Shown: piece after piece, positions 22,205 to 33,530 of the stretch | Numbering within the stretch: position 1 is the stretch's first letter | How the letters are laid out: every line of letters begins with the position of its first letter | Assembly: GCF_963678635.1 (NCBI RefSeq) | Contig: NC_087068.1 | Location: 49,683,724 to 49,743,723 of the forward strand | Length of the DNA stretch: 60,000 bases | Direction of reading: 5' to 3' | Source: Symsagittifera roscoffensis | Taxonomy: Eukaryota > Xenacoelomorpha > Acoela > Convolutidae | Notes under the pieces: generated by a model | What the model was told of the DNA's origin: nothing | What the model saw: only the letters and a program-made list of their open reading frames with translations | Databases searched by the model: none | Made by a program: the position numbers and the translations under genes

Positions 22205-22640
22205 CTATCAACATTTATTTCCTGATGCATAACATACTGCGCGGATATAAATTGCACCCGTGTACTTTGTTTTGATGGAACCCATGCAGATTTTGTCTTT
22301 CAAGTAAAGTTATATGTGCTTTAATTAATACAAAAATGGAAAAAGTAGAACGCAAGTTCAATTTTCACTCATTTAAATGCTTTTTGTACGAGACGTTTTT
22401 TATATACTGGAGAAATTTGCCTGTTTTCTGTGTAATTTTCCTGAGAAATTTGCCTGTTTTCTATGTAATTTTCTGTGTAATTTCATGTTTTCTTGTGTAA
22501 CTTGCCTGTTTTCTATGTAAAATTTTAAACAACATTTCCATCGAAATTCAGTAAAGTTTTATACATTGACCGAGATGAAAGGATCAGAGCTACCATCTGT
22601 GAAAGTATCAATATATGGTTTCCTGGATTTACCAATATGT
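22205..22640 (+). repeat. family D dispersed repeat, copy 1
   Basis: An about 430-bp segment with GCACCCGTGTAC, GTAGAACGCAA, several CTGTTTTCTATGTAATTTTC words and GATCAGAGCTACCATCTGTG. It recurs in direct orientation at 23960-24450. Confidence 0.8.
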
Positions 22641-23960
22641 TTCGGGTCCAAAAATACCAGTTTTCCCCATCTGTATTTTCAAACAATCAAACAAACAAAT
22701 TTGAAAATAAAAATCTCTTTTTAATTCGAAAACTGTTTCAAAATCTCTTAATTTTTGAGGTTTTCATAACATATAAGCAACAGGTCGTTTTGCATCCCAA
22801 AAATTGTTCTCATCTCGAAAATTCATGTCTCGACCTGGTCGCGATATTTTTCTGAGCTTAGAAAGAAATTAAAAGCAAAATATAAAAAAAAGTAAATTCG
22901 AGCCTGAACATTTTCTAAAAAATTTTCTGAAATAGAGTTGAAAAAACGCCACGGCCTATAAGAGAGTCTGAACTAAGTTCATCAACTCCTAATCTCCTAA
23001 CTTAAAAAAGTAAAGCAAAACTGAAACGCTAGTATAACACTTGAAACTCTAGTTTACTGTTAGAAATTATGATGCTTTTCTAGAACAATCAAACAAGACA
23101 AATAAAAGGTGAAAACCACATGTTAGATTGAAGATTTTTTTTTTAATTGTGTGCGCTTTTTTCAAATTTTTCCCATATGTTTCATATCATACAAGCAAAA
23201 TTTTCTCGGCATTTCAATTTTTTCACAGGTCGACATCGCGTGCCTCGACTTGGTCACAAGAAGTCTCGATTAAAACATAACTGTTTCTATCTAATGCAAA
23301 GATTCAACAAAAAAGTTAAAACAAAAACAGAATTTTTTTAGTACAGTGGCCACACCTTTGTTCTTGCATCGAGAAATTTGTGAACATCTTGAGAATTGCA
23401 GTGTCGAGATGAAAATCTATTTATAAATGCAAAACAGGCTGTTGTTTATCTGGTATGAAACACGTATGAAAAAAAAACACGTGATTTTTTCTTTCAATTT
23501 TGTTTTGAATAATTGCTCTAGGATCCATTTTGTATGCATTAATGTTTCAAATATTGCTTTAAAATTTTAAATATTGCACTATTTTCTTAAATAAGGCACC
23601 GAAACAAGCTTAACACGGGTGTTTTATGTTCTAAAACTTCTCTAATGTTTTAAATATTGCATTACTGTTTGAAATAAGACATCAGTTATTCAAACAAAAC
23701 AAGTAAGATCAAAATGCGTCTGAGTTTAAAATGAAAAAATCAATACTTGAACGCAAAACTTTTCCGTGTATTATTTTAACAGTGCAACAAAAAATATTAA
23801 GTAATCTCCGAAGTGTGGGCCTGAAGATTTTGTCACAATTGAGCGTATTTCTATCTTTTTTCTCTGGTGTTTTAAAATCAATAAGTTCAACTGCATCTCG
23901 AAACTTAATCACAGCTCAGAACTGCATTTTCGATTTCTGCTAACCTTCTCAATATGGTAT
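22640..23960. other. intergenic, nothing recognised
   Basis: AT-rich spacer between the two family D copies. AAATATTGC words recur around 23540-23660. No gene is supported. Confidence 0.4.
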
Positions 23961-24450
23961 ATAGCTGTTGTTTATCAACTACATACTGCACGGAAAAGAC
24001 TGCACCCGTGTACGTTCTTTTTTTTTGATGGAGCGCATTTTTTTCTTTCAAGCAAAATTATATGTGTTTTAAGTACTACAAAAGTGGACAAAGTAGAACG
24101 CAACTTAAATTTTCACTCATTTAATTGCTTGTACTACATCTTTGATATATACTGGCGAAAAAAAGTAACGCAACTCCACTAGTGGACAAAACTAAGCGCA
24201 AATTCTAGATTTTACTCTGTAATTTGCCTGTTTTCTATGTAATTTTCCTGAGAAATTTGCCTGTTTTCTATGTAATTTTCTATGTAATTTCATGTTTTCT
24301 TGTGTAATTTGCCTGTTTTCTATGTAAAACTTTAAACAACATTTCCATCGAAATTCAGTAAAATTTTTACTTTGACCGAGAGCAAATGATCAGAGCTACC
24401 ATCTGTGAAAGTATCAATATGTGGTGTCGATGATATACCCATGTTATCCG
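23960..24450 (+). repeat. family D dispersed repeat, copy 2
   Basis: Direct copy of 22205-22640, including the internal CTGTTTTCTATGTAATTTTC microrepeats and the GATCAGAGCTACCATCTGTG block. It adds a GTAACGCAACTCC segment that appears inverted near 24752. Confidence 0.8.
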
Positions 24451-24699
24451 GATCCAAAAATTCAAACTTTCTTCAACTGCACTAGGTTTTGCATCGTAGG
24501 GAAATCTTTCTTTAAAAAGCGGAGTACGAAATTTGTTCACGCAAGGTGAAATATTCTCAGCGAGAAAATGACAAAATCGGCGTGAAATTTTCAAACTAAA
24601 CTCAGACAATAGTTACTTATTCCCGCGAAGTAAGAAACTTAGTGCAGATGAGGAAAACTGGTATTTTCAAACCCGAATTTCATTGTTAAGTCATTGAAA

Positions 24700-24970
24700 C
24701 CAAGTATTGATGTATTGATACTTTCTCATATGGTAGCGTTACATGTTTGGCTGCGTTACTTTCTTTCTCCGGTATACATTTAGATTTTTGGACAAAAATA
24801 ATCGCAATTTCAAGTTTTTATTTCTTACACTATCAAAAAAATTTAAGGGCAAATTCAGGTTTTTCTCTCTGAAACGCTTTGTTTCAAGGATGTTTTTGGA
24901 CAATTTTCAGAGTAAACTTACACCAAAAAATAAAGTTAATATAAAAGCAAATGATCAGAGCTACCCTCTA
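24700..24970 (-). repeat. family D fragment(s)
   Basis: GCTGCGTTACTTTCTTTCTC near 24752 is the inverse of the GAAAAAAAGTAACGCAAC segment of copy 2. Near 24945 the CAAATGATCAGAGCTACC word appears again in direct orientation. The relationship is clear but the structure is scrambled. Confidence 0.5.
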
Positions 24971-25313
24971 TTAATAATTCTAGTTTGAGTTCAAGGACAT
25001 CCGGTTCTAGCAATGCCATTTTAACCATGTGCAATTAAAGTTTCGAAATGCCTGGAGTCGCTAAAAATCATTCGAGAAAGATTTTGCTTCAATGGATCGT
25101 TTAGAACTTCTTGCTTAAAACTGGCAATTTTAGGCTTTGAGAAAACTGGTAAATCCTTGAAGACAATTTTTTCCAAATTGTATGACAAGCATTTTTGGTC
25201 AAACCAGGGAGTGTGATGCACATACTCAACTCAAAGGTTTTTGCATCTTCTCTACGTTGGAAAAATATACCTCATAAATTAAAACTGGAACTTTCAGGCC
25301 GGGGATAAAAATC

Positions 25314-25519
25314 ATTACGAGGCCAAACTGTGCACTGCTGGATAGGAGCACAATTTAGTGTGTGTAGATCTCTGAAATCCAGAGACAAGTTTTCAAACCT
25401 GGTAAAAATTTGCCAAAATAATCAAAGAATGCGAAAGAACAAAAAGGAAGTTCAAACAGTGCGCCTCTGATGTGGAAATCCGATTAAATTTCACAAAATA
25501 CGCAGTTTGACCTCGTAAT
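25314..25519. mobile_element. MITE C, copy 1 (206 bp)
   Basis: TIRs ATTACGAGGCCAAACTGTGC and (inverted) GCAGTTTGACCTCGTAAT. It shares its interior with 26859-27058 (GAGACAAG...AATCAAAGAAT). There is no ORF, so it is non-autonomous. The target-site duplication is not clear. Confidence 0.75.
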
Positions 25520-25767
25520 TATGACAATCCTTAAAACCGAAGGTTGATGCCTACATAGAGTAACAGATCATTTTGCTCATAGTCGTGAATAAATTGTTCA
25601 CACTCAAAATGGTAATTCTTAAAAATAGACTTTCTTTTCACAGAGTTTAAATATGATTTCAAATTCATTTTTGTCCGTTAGTGTAGAAAAAAAAACAGAA
25701 AAATACGAAAACTAAGAAGTAATGCTATAACTTATACGAAACAAAAGCTTCAACAAATTTTAGTCAA

Positions 25768-26009
25768 ATGATGGGAGCTGGTTTTGGTTCTCCTGGTAAT
25801 GGTTATGGTGGCTATGGTTATGCCGCTGGTCGTGGGCATGGTGGTGGCCATTGTAACGATCATGGGGGTGGCTTGGACATAGGTGATGCTTTGGTTTTAA
25901 CTCAAATGATGAACAACAACAATAACAACAATGGAAACATGAATCAATACCCCATGAATCAATATCCTACACCTTATCATCAACCATACCCAGCGCAACC
26001 AAACTACGG
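25768..26009 (+). CDS. paralog 1, exon 1
   Basis: 80 codons plus two bases, ending at the donor CGG|GTATTA. The open frame runs on into the intron to 26073 but loses similarity to the paralog exactly at this donor. Confidence 0.75.
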
Positions 26010-28220
26010 GTATTACAAAATACAATGCCTGTCTTTCAAAGTGTTTTTCTTGCATCAACAACACAACTGCTAAGTATGACAAGTATTTTATAAGAATCCG
26101 TATTGGGTGATTAATGTATCATTGTAATTTCTAGATCTCGATCTTTATGTATACTATAGAAGCATAAAAACAGAAAAAATGCAAAAGCAAAACAGTTTCT
26201 TTCTTTTTTTCTGATTTGAGGCGCAAAACATTTTTCGCCTTCCTGTTTAATTTACAAAGGATTGGAATGGTTTTTTTGAGTTAAGGAAATGAGTTGGGAA
26301 AACAGAAACGTTCCATTCATTTATAAACTAAACCAGCTAGCGAAAGATGTTTTACGACAATCTTTAAAAGAACTGAAGAAAGGAAATTAGATTTAATTGG
26401 TTGAAACTGGTTTTTAAATCAAGTATAAGTCGAACTACTTTTACCGTATGGTTTATCTTGAACTAGAACTAAGCGATGTTGTTCCGACCATTTGAAAAAT
26501 TTGGAAGAACTTTGTTTTCGGTTGTAATTCAGTTTTTGTTCCGACCATTGAAAAACGGGAGTAACTTTTATTTTAGTTTTTTTGTCTTTTCAACTTTTTT
26601 TTGTTTTCCGCCCACTTACCACAGGTCGATTTCCGCCCACTTACCACAGGTCGATTTTAATAAAAAATCCTTTCTAGTACTGATATGATCGACAATAAAA
26701 AATTTCAAAACATTTTCTTATTGTCGAAAAAAAACCGGTTTCAAACAATTTTTCGTCTATTTTCGAGCGAGCAAAGGGATTTAGTTACGTTTTTTATATA
26801 AAATTTTTAGAAATCTAGGCTAATCAAACTTGATTTTTTTTAATTAAAAAAAAACTACATTACAAGGCTAAACTGTGCACTGGATACGCGCACAATTTTG
26901 TGTCTGTATGTTCCTGGATTCCAGAGACAAGTCTTTAACCAGGTTAAAATTTTGTCGGAACGATCAAAGAAAATGAAAGAACAAAAGAAGAAGAAAGGGA
27001 GCGTCCTTGTTGCGGAATCCGCTTACAATGCACAAAACGCACAGTTTGGCCTCGTAATGCAGTTTTTGAAAATTCATTTAGGTGCTCTCTGGTAAAAAAA
27101 ATTAAAATATTCAGTTCAGTTTTTTTTTTATTTATTCTTTTCTCGAACACCATTGAGTTCACCTATGCCTGATTCACTAAGTTTCTCCGTTTTGTATTTT
27201 TGTGTTAGCACTCGACTTACTAAAAAGCATTAACTAGGAAACACTAGCAACCGTCGATCCTTGTTTTTCTTTTTTTTTTCATTTCCACGCAAAATCAGGT
27301 ATCACAAAAAACTATCGGAGTCGGGCGAGTGGTTAATCATTTTAAAGCGACTTCAGTCTTGATTCGAACGACATTAAAAAAATTCAAATTTTCCCAGTGT
27401 CGAGAAAAACCAGTTATTATTTTTGATTTTTGGTCTGATGTCAAGCTAATAAAGTGAGCGTGCAGGCTAAAATAGCTTACTCAAGCTTAAATTCAATTTA
27501 CTTGAGTAAAGTTAGTTTTTGTATCTTGGTATCTTTTTAACGTCAATTTGGGAATCAAAATATTCAAAATTCAAAAAATGGCTTATTTTACTGTAACTGT
27601 CGAATATGCCTAAGTTTCAATTTTAATTTTGAACCAGATAAACATTATTCACAAATCTTCTCAAGAACTACTCGAAAAGCAACTAATTTGATCAATTCCT
27701 TAGTTTTGTAATATAAAAAAAACGAATTTCAAAATTTACAACATCGTTATAACTGAACTCTTCTAAAGTCTGAAATTAAAATGTTTTTAGTCCGCAATAT
27801 ACACCGCAGCAAGGTGGATACGCTAATCCAAATACCCCTAACCCAGTCGGTTATCCAAATTACACACCCCCACAGCAGGATCAGCAATTCGACAGGTACC
27901 GACAACCTGTGAAAGGGTCCCTTTTGAAGGACCCTACAGATCCTTTGAACTATCCAGGAAGCCGATATGTATACCAACGACCAAGTTCGGCAAATGATGT
28001 TTCGCGTCAAAATCAAAATAGAGCCGACTCGTCTGAGCCGAGAGACTCAATCTTCAACACGAATGGAAGGCGAATGGGTTCCACTGTCCAAGTCTCTCGA
28101 GGAGCTCGGGCCTCTTCATATGCTCCGACTGAGTCACAAAGGCGATCGGAAACAGCACGCGATTCAGTTGTAAAAAAGAAAGGAAAAAACAAACGTCTAA
28201 AAAGAAGAAAACAAAATTGA
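25768..28220 (+). CDS. Gly/Tyr-rich N-terminus, basic C-terminus protein, paralog 1 (2 exons)
   Basis: Unrecognised gene of about 223 residues. Exon 1 (25768-26009) encodes MMGAGFGSPGNGYGGYGYAA, a His/Gly-rich stretch, DIGDALVLTQMMN, then Asn- and Pro/Tyr/Gln-rich sequence. A phase-2 intron of 1781 bp (donor GG|GTATTA, acceptor TGTTTTTAG) joins it to exon 2 (27791-28220). That exon continues Pro/Gln-rich and ends in a basic tail with PRDSIFNTNGRR, VQVSRGARASSYAPTE and KKKGKNKRLKRRKQN. A paralog with the same exon structure lies at 35290-37724, which is the main evidence that the gene is real. There is no signal peptide or membrane segment. The low-complexity head and Arg/Lys/Ser tail would suit an RNA-binding or condensate-type protein, but that is inference. 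Confidence 0.75.
26530..26700 (+). repeat. family B repeat, 5' fragment, with a 25-bp duplication
   Basis: It begins TTTTTGTTCCGACCATTG, the family B end, and lies in the intron of paralog 1. At 26605-26654 the 25-bp unit TTTCCGCCCACTTACCACAG (first 20 bases) is duplicated in tandem. Confidence 0.6.
26859..27058. mobile_element. MITE C, copy 2 (200 bp)
   Basis: TIRs ATTACAAGGCTAAACTGTGC and (inverted) GCACAGTTTGGCCTCGTAAT. The interior is close to copies 1 and 3, including GTTAAAATTTTGTCGGAACG. It is inserted in the intron of paralog 1. Open frames across it on both strands are artefacts. Confidence 0.8.
27120..27620 (+). repeat. family B repeat copy
   Basis: Shares CACGCAAAATCAGGTATCAC, a GTCTTGATTCGAACGACATT block, and a TGTCGAATATGCCTAAG end with the copies at 31150-32550 and, inverted, 36000-37260. 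It lies in the intron of paralog 1, just before exon 2. Confidence 0.65.
27791..28220 (+). CDS. paralog 1, exon 2
   Basis: Starts after acceptor AATGTTTTTAG and stops at TGA 28218-28220. It is collinear with exon 2 of paralog 2 over its whole length, best in the last 70 residues. An inverted repeat GGGTCCCTTTTGAAGGACCC at 27917 coincides with a segment diverged from the paralog. Confidence 0.75.
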
Positions 28221-30060
28221 ACGGAACCCTTTAAAAACTATTGTCGCTTATATATAAAAAAATAGCTAAAAAAGTTTGTTCCTTGTTACTAATGGTGGTT
28301 TAGGTTATTTGTCGAAAGAAACACAAATGCTCGATAGAAAAAAATGCGCTTGCCATTGAGTTCTATGAAAGCAAGTGAGGGGGTATTGGCTGAGACATTT
28401 AAACTTATAATAAGACGAACATAAAAAAACCGGTGGATGCGATAATTTGGACGCGATATTTTCAAATTAAAAGCAAGGTTTTTGATTACAAATTGATTTT
28501 AAAATTTCAAAAGTACTGAGCATCAAACCATCGGCATCATACTGGAAACCATCGGGAGACTATTTGACTTATCGAGTGACTTACTAGTTTTAAAGAGTTT
28601 CCTAAGTATGTTGCTTGTGAAAATGGCATTTCACACGCCGTTGATTTCGCCATCTGACACTTCACTTCAAATGTTTTCAAGCATAATTACCTTGCACATT
28701 TAATTTCCCCGCCACATACCGAGTTGACAAAAAATTGTAAAGAAACTCTACGACAGGCATTTTTTTTTCATATATGAAGTTTATATGACACCAGTTTTGC
28801 ATAGATCGAAACTTCTTTGTTTTTCGGGTTTTGACAAAATAGTGGATTTTCTTTTTTATGAAGCCACAATGATTGCAGGGAAGATAATCGCATTTGAATA
28901 CTCGGATTGACTTCCCCATTTTAAAAAAAAAGACTTCAGAACAGCAGTTTTAGAGAGTCGCGCCGCATACCGGTTTTAAAGTGATTTTCGTAGTATAGTA
29001 GTGTAATAACTATATTAACTGTATGAGACTGTTTTTCATAGTTTACACAGAACTATGAAAGAAAACCCTAAATTTTTTGGCTAGAAAGTTTTTTTTAATT
29101 GGATATTTCACGTCATGACCTGATTTTCTTGACAAATTGGAGTATATCTTACAATAGCATTAGATATTCATGTTATGATTTGAACAGAAGTCTTTAGTCA
29201 GTTTTTTTTAATTAAAAGTTCAGATAGGCTCTTCAAATAACAAGATCAACATGAAAACATAATAACAACATAAACATAAATGATTCATCCGAAAGTTTAT
29301 CGGAAGCAAATTCGTTTTGTTACGAAAATCAAGGTTAGATATAATGCGTTGAAGCCGCCTAATACAGTCCATGCCTGAAGATTGGATGCGTCTGGTGGTT
29401 TTTTGATGCACTAAGATTAGTTTAATATTTTTTTGTAATCAAGGTTACTAAACCATCAAAAATAAAATGGTTTATCACTGTTTTGAATAACCTTGTGATG
29501 TTAAATTTTTCTTGTTCATTTCATTTTCTCTGATTAAACTATTTCAAACTTTTCTGTCACTTTAAATCTTATTCTTGAAAAGTTTTTTTTTAGAAAGTTA
29601 GCCATTTTCAAATTAATTGAAACAGAGTCTCTAGATGAAACTTTTCAATCGGCACTCTGTTTTCATTTTTTTTTTAAATTTCTAGTAGAGCTAAAAGGCT
29701 TTATTTTCGTGGCTCGCTGATTTTTATTTTGACTAATTGAGTAACAACTGTCATCTTTGAGAATAAATTTTATTGTATAAATGCTTAAATAAACTGATTT
29801 TTTTGGCGAACATTTTTTCATGCAATCAAATATTTATGAATTTGAAATTGGAAATAATTTTGCTCGTTTCTGTTGTCAAAAAAACTGTTCCTAATCAATT
29901 TATGAAAGAACCCTGTTGAAATCTGTTACTAATTATTTTCATTTGTCATAGATTTTGCGTTTAAAAGGTATTTCAAAACTTTTCAGCTCTGAGATAAAAT
30001 ATGGAGCTATGTGGTTGTGCTGATTGATGGTTTGGTTTTAAGAGCCTTTTTTGCTTTGAT
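28221..30060. other. intergenic, nothing firm
   Basis: AT-rich. A minus-strand frame at 28677-28919 starts MGKSIRVFKCDYLPCNHCGF and has a Cys pattern faintly like the N-terminus of IS1595/Merlin-type transposases. This is too weak to call. Confidence 0.4.
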
Positions 30061-30063
30061 CTG

Positions 30064-30180
30064 TTGATTTTACGGCTGTAACAGGGTAATCAATCAGTGA
30101 TTTTTAATGATTTGTTGTTGATTTTAGGGTTGTAACAGTGTAATCAATCAGTGATTTTGAATGATTTGCTGTTGATTTAA
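30064..30180. repeat. about 60-bp tandem duplication
   Basis: TGATTTTACGGCTGTAACAG, then GTAATCAATCAGTGATTTTT, is repeated at about 30120 as TGATTTTAGGGTTGTAACAG, then GTAATCAATCAGTGATTTTG. Confidence 0.85.
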
Positions 30181-31150
30181 GTGCAAATTCAACGTTAAAT
30201 GGCTTTAGAATTGATTGAAGAGATTTTGTTCCTTCGGTAAGATGTAATCTCCTGTTAGCTTCGAGTTTGTATTGTATGCTTGTGCATAATCAATGGATGT
30301 GGCCGTTGGTTGAGAAATTAAACTTTATTAAGCTTTTGAGGGTTATTGGTGATATTAAAATTTGAAGATAAATTATTTTTTTGCATGTATTGAAGTTTAC
30401 GCATTAGCTGTATTATTTGTCATATAAAGAAATCGATAAGATGTTGCATTTTTTGTAAGGTTTTTAAGATAAGAATTGGAACATTATTGCCTCGGCTTTT
30501 ATCACTAGTCTCTAGAAATCTGCCGCAGCGAATTGCGGTTAACTGCTCAAAGTCCAGTGTCCAAAAGTCATGGTCTTTTGAATCATTGAATCAAAAATTG
30601 GAGAATTCATAAATTGAAGTATAATCGGTTACTGGATTTTCAAGCTAACCTTTTTTAGTGCTTACTTATCTTCATTTCAGGTGTACCAGTATTTTGTAGG
30701 CTTCAAGTTTCTCCAAGATTTTTCTCTCATTTTTGACCGTGAGATTGAAATGTCGTCTCTAGAATGTTTTCTGAGCCATGCAGAACTTAGCCTACTAAAA
30801 TTAGTTTTTAAAGATGCTAAAAGTTTTAATGAGAACAAATCTAATTAGTCATAACAACCATTCTATTAATGTGCGCTTTAGAGGCACTTTTTACAGGCAT
30901 TGAGAGTAATTGAGAGGCACTCGATATATCTTAATTAATAAAACAGTGAGTTTTCATTGGAAACTATATTGTCTCGTTCTCATTTCTTTACAACATCATA
31001 GATTTAAATGCTTATATTCAGGTAGTTAGTAAATTCAAAACTTTTTTAGGCTGATTTAAGGCCGTTGATTTTACAGTTTTACTCAAGTAGAGTTTTTAGC
31101 ACATTTTTGGAGATCAAAAACTTGATTATTCAAAAACTTTTTGCAAAAAG
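30181..31150. other. intergenic, nothing recognised
   Basis: AT-rich DNA without supported ORFs. The right end may include the diverged start of the first family B unit. Confidence 0.4.
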
Positions 31151-32600
31151 TTTTTCAAGTCAAACTTCCTCAAAACCGTATTCCGAATAGCTTTTTTTAC
31201 TATAACTGTCAAAAAAACCTAAGTTTTTATCGTGCAGATCTTTTTATCATACCGAGTTGAAAAAAAATGGCACCAATTTAAAAAAAATGGTTTATTTTGT
31301 ATTTTACTAAGACTGTGGTCGGAACATTCTTTGCTACTTACACAGTAACCGTTTTGCTTGTTCAGTTATAGTTTCACTGTTTCATGACAAAATTAAAGAA
31401 ACTGTTAATAATATATTGTTTATTATTATTCTTCCAACAATTTAAAATTCGTTTTTGGGTGTGTTTTAGTTTTTTTTCTTACTGTTTTCTACGCAAAATC
31501 AGGTACCACAAGAAGTTTCTGAAGTAGGTTGAATGACTTATCCTTTCAAAACCCTCTTAATTGTAAGTTGAACGTCATTAAAACCGTTCCAACTTTTTCT
31601 CACAGTATCGAAAAAATTGGTCCTACTTCGATTTAATATGGTGTAAGCTTACTTTAAACCGCGAAAACTTCGTTATACTAGAAAAAAAAGTTTTTAGTGC
31701 CATTTTCTCAACAAAGATCAAAAATTTCCGCAAGGTGTTGAAATTTTTTTTAATGTTTTTTCTTTTTTGTAAGCAATTTCTTTAGTTTTTCTAGTCAAAT
31801 TTCTTCAAAACTGTGTTCCGATTGGCCTTTTTAATATGACTGTCAAATAAACCTAGGTTATTTTTTTCGTGCAGATCTTTTTATCATACCAAGTTTTTTG
31901 TCATACCAAGCTATTCACACAGTAACTGGCTCTCCTTGTTCAGTTATATTTGCACTGTTTCATGAACAATTTACTGACACTTGTAATAATTTTTTAAAAT
32001 TATTATTGCAACCTTTTAAAATGGACAGGAAGTTTAATGTATGTGGGTGTGCTTTAATTTTTTTATATTTGTTTTTAACGCAAAATCAGGTACCAAAAAT
32101 AATCATCGGGTAAGGTTAAGTGATACATCCTAACTTCTTCCGAATAATTTAACTAGTGTGGAGAAAAGTTGGTTTGAATTTTTGATTTGTTGTCTAGTTT
32201 CAAGCAAATAAATCGACCGATCAGGTATACAACTGCTTAATTATGCAAATTGTAAGTTTAAAAGTTTAATTTTCAATAAGTAAAATTAGTTTTTAGAGTT
32301 GTTAAGCTCCATTTTGGGAAACAAAAGTAGAAAAAATTGAAAAATATTAGCGAAAAAAAACTGAAAAAAAAACATTCGATTTTTTTTCTTCTTTGTTTTT
32401 CTTGTCAATTTTCGTAAAAAAATTGCGTCTCACTTATTATCTTAGTATGATTGTCAAATATCTCTAAAAAATAACTTTTCGTCAGACTTTTTTCATCACC
32501 CCACCATTTAATTATTTGAAATATTTCTTGAAAATAAAAACTTTTTAGAGACTATGGTCGGAACAATCTGTGCTACTTGCACGGTAACCGGTTGTAATTG
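31150..32600 (+). repeat. family B tandem array, about three units
   Basis: The block with ACTGTCAA...CCTAAG and CGTGCAGATCTTTTTATCAT occurs at about 31205, 31838 and (weaker) 32448. The block CTTGTTCAGTTATA...TTTCATGA occurs at about 31360 and 31936. CGCAAAATCAGGTACCA occurs at 31492 and 32079. Two units end with GGTCGGAACATTCT or GGTCGGAACAATCT (31319, 32558). The period is about 570-630 bp. Confidence 0.7.
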
Positions 32601-33190
32601 GTTCAACTGTTTTTTAAAGTTTTATATTTAAATGTGTCGAATGGTATCATCCTTTTTTTGGTACGAATTTTAACCCATACCAATCGATTATAACCTTCCA
32701 ACCAACTTCATTTGTGGCCTTGCATCCAATTTGCTTAAATTTTATACGGTTCAATGATGTTGGCCTATGAGAAAATTTGGAAAGTCAAATTTGCAAATCA
32801 AAACAGATTTAAGAAGTTTTTATTTTCATTTTTATTTTATTTTCCTCGAAACAATATCCAATTTTATAGAATGTACAACAAAGAGATTCTTTTTATAATA
32901 GATCTAATTTTTGTTAGAAAAAGCATTGTTCAAAATACATGTATTACAACAAAAGTTTCAAACTTGTTACATGCATAACAGTATAAAAAAAGAAGCTATA
33001 TCTTTATGAAATTGATTTTTATGTATAATTACGCTATAGAATCACGTTCATAAAGTTTTTTGGCATTTGAAGTTGGTTATTTTGTTTGGAAAAAGTTGCC
33101 ACCTCAGAACTATTGTTATAAATAAATTCGCATAAAAGTTTATGAAATTACCTACAAAAATTATTTAAAAAAACTCCTAGATAGGGAAAA
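32600..33190. other. intergenic, nothing recognised
   Basis: AT-rich. The frame at 32754-32978 is Phe/Ile/Lys-rich low-complexity translation and is not supported. Confidence 0.4.
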
Positions 33191-33299
33191 TTTTTGCAGA
33201 GTGGTCTACAGGTGGGACATCCGACATGCAAAAATTTCTCGCCTGAAGGCTAAACTTACATGCAACTCACCTCCCGAAGGAACAGACTGCCAGCAATCA

Positions 33300-33530
33300 T
33301 ATATTGTCTACGGCTAATATGACCCATAGAAACTCTCACCACGCAATCCTACGGATAAATTTCGCTGAATTTTGGGATCGCCTAAACCAAGCTTTAATTA
33401 GAAAACCCAATGCAACATTCGAACGCCACAAATTACTTAATAGACCCACAGAGGTTGAGAAAGCTTGGAACAGTTCTGGGGCGCTCTAGCAGAAATGGCG
33501 AAGAAATGCGATGTATTCTATTATGACCCA
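33300..33530 (+). pseudogene. gypsy-type gag fragment
   Basis: A frame reading NATFERHKLLNRPTEVEKAW, then after a frameshift WGALAEMAKKCD. The spacing (ERH-K-L...R...E...F/W..AL..MAKKC) resembles the C-terminal part of the capsid domain in Ty3/gypsy Gag. It is short and broken. A 25-bp direct repeat (ATGACCCATAG...CTCACCAC) flanks it at about 33319 and 33524. Confidence 0.4.

Noticed and set aside
20019-27162. Small ORFs spanning MITE C copies
   Set aside because: They run through terminal inverted repeats of non-autonomous elements and have no protein features.
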